In this document: positions 6,976 through 10,662 of the stretch, piece by piece
Numbering within the stretch: the stretch's first letter is position 1
How the letters are laid out: each line of letters begins with the position of its first letter
Origin: Phycisphaerae bacterium
GTDB lineage: Bacteria > Planctomycetota > Phycisphaerae > JAAYCJ01
DNA length: 10,662 bases
NCBI GenBank assembly: GCA_012514125.1
Contig: JAAZAW010000282.1
Span: 1 to 10,662, forward strand
Direction of reading: 5' to 3'
Translations under genes and position numbers: made by a program
Notes under the pieces: model-generated
The model's database searches: none
Seen by the model: only the letters and a program-made list of their open reading frames with translations
Told to the model about the DNA's origin: nothing

Positions 6976-7846
6976 CATACATTCAAACGAACCCAAACGA
7001 GAATGCTGCCACATCCTCGACGATATTTTCAATCATCCACTACAGGTTTATAGCTCTATTTGCGCCCGTTGGGGTCCAAATATGTCTTTTGCCCGAAAAA
7101 ATTCCGATTTTTTCGGAATCGAACTCATTACCGCTGGAAATGCGATTTTCATTCAAAACCAGAACCGCTATCATGTCCGTCCCGGCGAGGTGTATCTCCT
7201 GCGAAAACAATGTACCCATCTTTACCAGACCGGCCCTGCGAAATTTCTCCATAAACGTTGCGTCGGTATAAAAGGTCCGTTGCTCGAACCGCTCCTGTTG
7301 ACCACCGGCCTGCATGAATGTGATCATATCGTCCCGCTGAATCCATTAAAAATCACCGGCATCTTCCGCAAAATCCATCAAATTTTTCATCGGAAAGAAC
7401 TTGCCAGACTTCCCGAACTTTCGCTCCTGGCTTATCAACTGCTCATCGAACTCGGCAAGACTCGCCAACCTGTTTATCCCCCGCCGATCCGTCAGGCGAT
7501 GAATTTCATGGAAGCCCATCTTGCCGATCCGATCTCCGCGGAACAAATTGCCCGGAGTACAGGCCTGAGCCTCACACATTTCAATCGCCTGTTCAGGCAA
7601 CACATGAACCTCTCGCCCATCGCCTGGTTTATCCAAAAGAGAATGACGCGCGCTCAATATTTATTAGAACACACACTGATGTCCATCAAGGAAGTCGCCT
7701 TGAATGTCGGCTACGATGAACCGCTCTATTTTTCCGCCCAGTTCAAAAAATTCTGCGGCATAAGCCCCAAGTTCTATACCGACAAATATCGTCGGTCACA
7801 TCAATATCCTCCCCCGGCAATGGAAAATTCCGGTCCCTGTTATTAA
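6956..7846 (+). CDS. AraC-family transcriptional regulator
   Basis: The 296-residue protein has an N-terminal cupin-like sensing domain (about 35-110; note FFGIELITAGNA, YHVRPGEVYLLRK and GPAKFLHKR) and a C-terminal AraC-type DNA-binding domain (about 176-278). The first helix-turn-helix spans about 194-215 (SAEQIARSTGLSLTHFNRLFRQ) and the second about 241-266, including IKEVALNVGYDEPLYFSAQFKKFCGISP, the family signature. It is divergent from the GH4 gene and probably activates it in response to an alpha-galactoside or related sugar. This is inferred from layout. The chosen ATG lacks a ribosome site. TTGAAA (6920-6925) and TATAGA (6941-6946) lie so close upstream that the mRNA may be leaderless. 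An upstream ATG at 6949 is out of frame. Confidence 0.93.
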   Translation: MIFDHRIIHSNEPKRECCHILDDIFNHPLQVYSSICARWGPNMSFARKNSDFFGIELITAGNAIFIQNQNRYHVRPGEVYLLRKQCTHLYQTGPAKFLHKRCVGIKGPLLEPLLLTTGLHECDHIVPLNPLKITGIFRKIHQIFHRKELARLPELSLLAYQLLIELGKTRQPVYPPPIRQAMNFMEAHLADPISAEQIARSTGLSLTHFNRLFRQHMNLSPIAWFIQKRMTRAQYLLEHTLMSIKEVALNVGYDEPLYFSAQFKKFCGISPKFYTDKYRRSHQYPPPAMENSGPCY

Positions 7847-7905
7847 ATTCGAAAATTCGCAATAGCCCGACTTATCACAATTTCCGGTTTTTCCTGCTTT
7901 TTGAA

Positions 7906-7924
7906 GTAAAAAAACTTTTTTTAC
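7906..7924. repeat. A7/T7 palindrome upstream of the guaB promoter
   Basis: GTAAAAAAA (7906-7914) and TTTTTTTAC (7916-7924) are perfect inverted copies around a single C. With no GC stem it is a poor terminator for the AraC-type gene. It ends 17 bases before the guaB -35 box, where A/T-tracts act as UP elements or bend DNA. Confidence 0.4.
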
Positions 7925-7941
7925 CCTGAATTCGATATCTC

Positions 7942-7969
7942 TTGACTGCTTTATACAATAAAATATAGT
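7942..7969 (+). promoter_or_regulatory. Sigma70-type promoter of guaB
   Basis: TTGACT (7942-7947) and TATAGT (7964-7969) are separated by 16 bases, each matching the consensus at five of six positions. Transcription should start near 7976, giving a leader of about 100 bases. The leader includes a small hairpin TCCGA/TCGGA (8017-8030). The promoter probably drives guaB, the lipoprotein gene and guaA. Confidence 0.72.
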
Positions 7970-8075
7970 AAATTGTTTACCGGATAAGAGATTTCGCTAT
8001 TTTTACTTACGCCGGGTCCGATTTATCGGATATGGCCAAAGCGAATTCCAACAATCGAATTTAGATTTGGAGCAA

Positions 8076-9560
8076 ATGGTGTCAGGAGTTAATTTAGATT
8101 CTAAAATTGTGGGCGAAGCGATTACCTTCGACGATGTGAGTCTGATTCCCGCGCGTTCGGGTTTCGTACCTTCACAAGCGGATACGCGGACCGCATTGAC
8201 GCAGAAAATCCAATTGAACATTCCTCTCGTTTCCGCGTCGATGGACACGGTGACCGAATCCCCTCTCGCCATTGCGCTGGCTCAGGAAGGCGGCATCGGG
8301 TTTATCCATAAAAATCTCCCCATCGCCACACAGACCCGCGAGGTCGATAAAGTTAAACGCAGTGAAAACGGTGTCATCACCGATCCTATTACTCTGAACC
8401 CGAACGATACGATCGCCCGTGCCCGCCAGGTGATGGACGATCATAATGTCTCCGGAATTCCGATTGTCGTCGAAAACGACAAACTCGTCGGCATTATCAC
8501 CCGTCGCGACATGAAATTTCTTGTCTGCAGCGACGATCAACCCATTTCGGACATAATGACCAAAGAAAATCTCATCACCGCCCAACCCAATACAACCCTG
8601 GACGAGGCAGAAAAAATTCTGCATCGTCATAAAGTTGAAAAACTATTACTTGTCGACAAAAATTACTGTCTGACCGGTTTGATCACCATGCGGGATATCG
8701 ACAAGGCTCGGCAATTCCCCCAATCGTGCAAAGACGACCGTGGCCGACTGCGAGTCGGTGCCGCAGTCGGGGTTCATGACTACGAACGCGTCGAATCGCT
8801 GATCAAGGCGGGCGTGGACATTATCGTCGTCGATTCCGCTCACGGACACAGCGAAAATGTCATCGAGACGGTGAAAACCATCAAAAAACAATACAATATT
8901 CAACTGGTCGCGGGCAACATCGCCACGGCAACGGCAGCCAAAGACCTGATCGACGCCGGCGCCGACGCCGTTAAGGTCGGCATCGGTCCCGGTTCAATCT
9001 GTACGACACGAGTCGTCAGCGGTGTGGGAGTACCTCAAATTACCGCCATCATGAATGTCGCCGCGGTGACCGACCCGGCCAACATCCCCCTCATTGCCGA
9101 CGGCGGGATCCGATTTTCAGGCGATATCACCAAGGCCCTGGCCGCCGGCGCCAACGTCGTGATGCTCGGATCGCTCTTTGCCGGACTTGACGAATCTCCC
9201 GGACGCATGGTCATCTATAAGGGCCGTCGATACAAAGAATATCGCGGTATGGGATCGATGGGCGCCATGGTTGCCGGTTCCGCCGATCGTTATGGCCAGG
9301 GCAAGACCGGCAAGCTCGTCCCCGAAGGTGTCGAAGGCCGAGTCCCCTATCGCGGATCGCTCGGTGATTTCGTCTATCAGATGATCGGCGGACTCCGCGC
9401 CGGCATGGGATATTGCGGTGCTCAAACCATCGACGAACTTCGCCGAAAATCGCAATTTGTCCGCGTTACTCAGGCGGGTCGGCTTGAAAATCATCCGCAC
9501 GATATTACAATAACCCAGGAAGCACCGAATTACAGCTTCGAATATATGTCAGAGGGCTAA
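8076..9560 (+). CDS. guaB: IMP dehydrogenase GuaB
   Basis: GuaB oxidises IMP to XMP with NAD, the rate-setting step toward GMP, as a cytoplasmic tetramer. Numbering is from the ATG at 8076 (494 residues). An N-terminal barrel part (VGEAITFDDVSLIP, then SASMDTVTES) is followed by a tandem CBS pair (about 99-212), which senses nucleotides. The barrel then resumes with GIGPGSICTTR (303-313, catalytic Cys309), ADGGIRFSGD, and the mobile flap with the Arg-Tyr dyad (405-406). The start is ambiguous. GGAG (8069-8072) serves GTG 8079 with a 6-base gap or ATG 8076 with a 3-base gap; TTG 8067 has no ribosome site. A stray AGGAG (8084-8088) lies inside the frame. Family homology begins only at KIVGEA, so all options add a short N-terminal tail. 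It heads a cluster with a lipoprotein and guaA. Confidence 0.96.
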   Translation: MVSGVNLDSKIVGEAITFDDVSLIPARSGFVPSQADTRTALTQKIQLNIPLVSASMDTVTESPLAIALAQEGGIGFIHKNLPIATQTREVDKVKRSENGVITDPITLNPNDTIARARQVMDDHNVSGIPIVVENDKLVGIITRRDMKFLVCSDDQPISDIMTKENLITAQPNTTLDEAEKILHRHKVEKLLLVDKNYCLTGLITMRDIDKARQFPQSCKDDRGRLRVGAAVGVHDYERVESLIKAGVDIIVVDSAHGHSENVIETVKTIKKQYNIQLVAGNIATATAAKDLIDAGADAVKVGIGPGSICTTRVVSGVGVPQITAIMNVAAVTDPANIPLIADGGIRFSGDITKALAAGANVVMLGSLFAGLDESPGRMVIYKGRRYKEYRGMGSMGAMVAGSADRYGQGKTGKLVPEGVEGRVPYRGSLGDFVYQMIGGLRAGMGYCGAQTIDELRRKSQFVRVTQAGRLENHPHDITITQEAPNYSFEYMSEG

Positions 9561-9563
9561 ACG

Positions 9564-10019
9564 ATGAAAAATACTTTAATGATTGTCTGCGGTATGGTCT
9601 TGACGGCGATTCTGGCCGGTTGCGAAGCAACTGCCAAGTCCGATATGGCGGAACCCACCTGGGAAAAAACCGCCAGCTATGAAAAAATTATGTCGGCCCC
9701 GTCTGTGACTAGTCCGCTCACCCCGCGATCGTGGGAGCAAACCCACGCCGATCCGGAACCTTCGATCGTTACCCACTTCGGCAGCTATTTCGAAGACCCT
9801 ATTGTTCAATGCGGCGATGGAAACGACACCTATGGCTGGACCTGGCTTGACCCCGGTGCGGTCTTCTATAGTCCCGTTCGCTATACCATCAACTTTATCG
9901 CCCTGCCGATAAGTATGATCAAGGAACCGCCCGGCGTGCTCCAGTGCACCGACCTCGACCAGCCGATTGAGGAATGTATACAACAACAGCAGCCTCAGGA
10001 TGAGTGCACCATTCAATAA
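9564..10019 (+). CDS. Putative lipoprotein of unknown function between guaB and guaA
   Basis: The 151-residue protein begins with a clear lipoprotein signal peptide: one Lys, a hydrophobic core, and the lipobox LAGC with Cys20, followed by Glu. The mature part has four further cysteines (83, 128, 138, 148), enough for two disulfides in an oxidising compartment. There is a central block with TYGWTWLDPGAVFYSPVRYT (89-108) and an ALPISMIKEPPG segment, then a Gln-rich tail. I do not recognise the family. The short hydrophobic stretch at about 109-119 is probably buried rather than a membrane span. The ATG lies three bases after the guaB stop, with AGAGGG (9552-9557) inside the end of guaB as ribosome site, so it is almost certainly co-transcribed. 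No link to purine synthesis is visible in the sequence. Confidence 0.85.
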   Translation: MKNTLMIVCGMVLTAILAGCEATAKSDMAEPTWEKTASYEKIMSAPSVTSPLTPRSWEQTHADPEPSIVTHFGSYFEDPIVQCGDGNDTYGWTWLDPGAVFYSPVRYTINFIALPISMIKEPPGVLQCTDLDQPIEECIQQQQPQDECTIQ

Positions 10020-10062
10020 TTTTACATTTTAAAATCAGTTTTTTTCAGGTTTCTGGATAATC

Positions 10063-10093
10063 CGCCGGCTTTTAGGCCGGCGTGTTAATTTTG
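10063..10093 (+). terminator. GC-rich hairpin between the lipoprotein gene and guaA
   Basis: CGCCGGC (10063-10069) and GCCGGCG (10076-10082) form a perfect 7-bp stem around TTTTAG, followed by TGTTAATTTTG. The T-tract is interrupted, so it may be a partial terminator that lowers guaA expression relative to guaB rather than a full stop. Confidence 0.55.
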
Positions 10094-10105
10094 AAAGAGG
10101 AAAGA

Positions 10106-10140
10106 CGATATCGGGAATATGACCCGAAATCAAAATATCG
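10106..10140 (+). promoter_or_regulatory. Bipartite hairpin in the guaA leader
   Basis: TCGGG (10111-10115) pairs with CCCGA (10123-10127) around a 7-base loop. An outer stem CGATA (10106-10110) pairs with TATCG (10136-10140), leaving an 8-base bulge on one side. It ends just before the likely ribosome site AAAGGG (10143-10148), so it could influence guaA translation. No known riboswitch consensus is matched. Confidence 0.35.
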
Positions 10141-10159
10141 AGAAAGGGCTTTAGGTCAG

Positions 10160-10662
10160 ATGAAAGAAACAATCGTCGTATTGGATTTCGGATCGCAGTA
10201 TTCCCAGCTTATCGCCAGACGAGTGCGAGAAAACCATGTCTTTAGTATTCTTTTGGCCCCTGAAACTCCTATAGAAAAAATTATGGAATATCAACCCAAA
10301 GGAATCATCCTTTCAGGCGGCCCGTCAAGCGTCTATGAAAAAGGCGCCCCCCGCTGCGATTCACGACTTTTCGACCTGAATCTGCCTGTGCTCGGTATCT
10401 GTTACGGCATGCACATCGGCGCGGAACTGCTGGGTGCAAAAGTTCAAAGCGCCAAGGCCAGGGAATACGGCAGGTCGCATCTTTGGGTCGATGAAAAAGA
10501 CGAACTGCTTGCCCACGTGCCCACCGAAACAACCGTCTGGATGAGTCATGGCGACATCGTGGAAAATCTGCCCGCAACCTTTGTTCCGCTGGCTCATACC
10601 CAAAATTGTTCCCACGCCGCGGTATATTATCAGGAAAAAAAATTTTACGGTGTGCAATTTCA
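10160..10662 (+). CDS. guaA: GMP synthase GuaA, N-terminal part (cut by right edge)
   Basis: GuaA converts XMP to GMP with ATP and ammonia from glutamine, directly after GuaB. The 167 visible residues are the class I glutamine amidotransferase domain. They include VLDFGSQYSQLIARRVRE (7-24), ILSGGPSSVYEKGAPRCD (50-67), the nucleophile motif GICYGMH (79-85) with catalytic Cys81, REYGR (101-105), WMSHGD (127-132) and YGVQF (163-167), where the frame reaches the window edge at the first two bases of the expected catalytic His. The ATP-pyrophosphatase half lies beyond the window. The motif normally ends in Gln (GICYGMQ), but here codon CAC gives His85. The ATG at 10160 matches the usual N-terminal length; AAAGGG (10143-10148) is the likely ribosome site at a rather long distance. 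It is probably expressed from the guaB promoter. Confidence 0.95.
   Translation, partial: MKETIVVLDFGSQYSQLIARRVRENHVFSILLAPETPIEKIMEYQPKGIILSGGPSSVYEKGAPRCDSRLFDLNLPVLGICYGMHIGAELLGAKVQSAKAREYGRSHLWVDEKDELLAHVPTETTVWMSHGDIVENLPATFVPLAHTQNCSHAAVYYQEKKFYGVQF

Noticed and set aside
7906..7924. A7/T7 palindrome as terminator of the AraC-type gene
   Set aside because: The stem is almost all A-T pairs with a one-base loop and could not form a stable terminator hairpin. An A-tract or UP-like role is more likely.
8025..8066. GGATATGGCC in the guaB leader, reminiscent of the ATATGG of purine riboswitches
   Set aside because: The conserved partner segments (a CTACC-like P3 junction, paired P2/P3 loops and a closing P1 stem) are not found around it.
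8172..9500. Several open frames opposite guaB
   Set aside because: Antisense shadows of a highly conserved gene, with no ribosome sites or recognisable domains.
1..10662. Mobile elements, CRISPR arrays, toxin-antitoxin or phage-defence genes
   Set aside because: No transposase, integrase, terminal repeats, spaced direct-repeat arrays or defence domains are visible. All larger genes are housekeeping or sugar-use genes.

Overview
The window looks like chromosomal DNA of a bacterium, probably from the Planctomycetota/Lentisphaerota (PVC) side of the tree, with Phycisphaerae-like organisms the best guess. This rests on moderate GC, small lipoproteins of unknown family, an AraC regulator with a 'GPAxFLHKR'-type core, and a lone GH4 glycosidase. 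It is an inference from style, not from a marker gene. Housekeeping genes dominate. There are no RNA genes, insertion sequences, CRISPR arrays or phage genes that I can support.

Left region (1-1444): the first 70 bases may hold the tail of a gene cut by the window edge. A gene-free stretch of about 430 bases with two clear inverted repeats follows. Next is an overlapping two-gene unit: a 79-residue four-cysteine zinc-ribbon-like protein and a 158-residue protein of unknown family, joined by an ATGA stop/start overlap.

Protein quality control (1445-4951): htpX (membrane zinc protease) and clpB (disaggregase) lie 54 bp apart on the + strand and probably form one stress operon. It ends in a 12-bp perfect terminator hairpin. 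No CIRCE element was found, but an inverted repeat (CATGTC...GACATG) sits just before htpX.

Middle region (4952-7846): a 49-codon minus-strand gene (5038-5187) has a strong Shine-Dalgarno sequence and a lipobox. It shares the bidirectional terminator with clpB. After it comes a GH4 alpha-galactosidase-like gene on the minus strand, with its own strong terminator, divergent from an AraC-family regulator. The roughly 95-bp gap between these two holds overlapping promoter-like elements and an inverted repeat, suggesting local regulation of alpha-galactoside use.

Right region (7847-10662): guaB (IMP dehydrogenase) has a good sigma70-type promoter. Three bases after it comes an unfamiliar lipoprotein with four extra cysteines, and then guaA (GMP synthase), which runs off the right edge. 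guaB and guaA perform the two successive steps from IMP to GMP; the lipoprotein between them has no obvious part in that pathway. The lipoprotein-guaA gap holds a GC-rich hairpin, a second bipartite hairpin and an 11-codon reading frame. The GuaA glutaminase motif reads GICYGMH where GICYGMQ is expected.

No wholly new multi-gene system is evident. The best leads are the short lipoprotein gene, the zinc-ribbon pair, the lipoprotein inside the gua cluster, and the altered GuaA motif.
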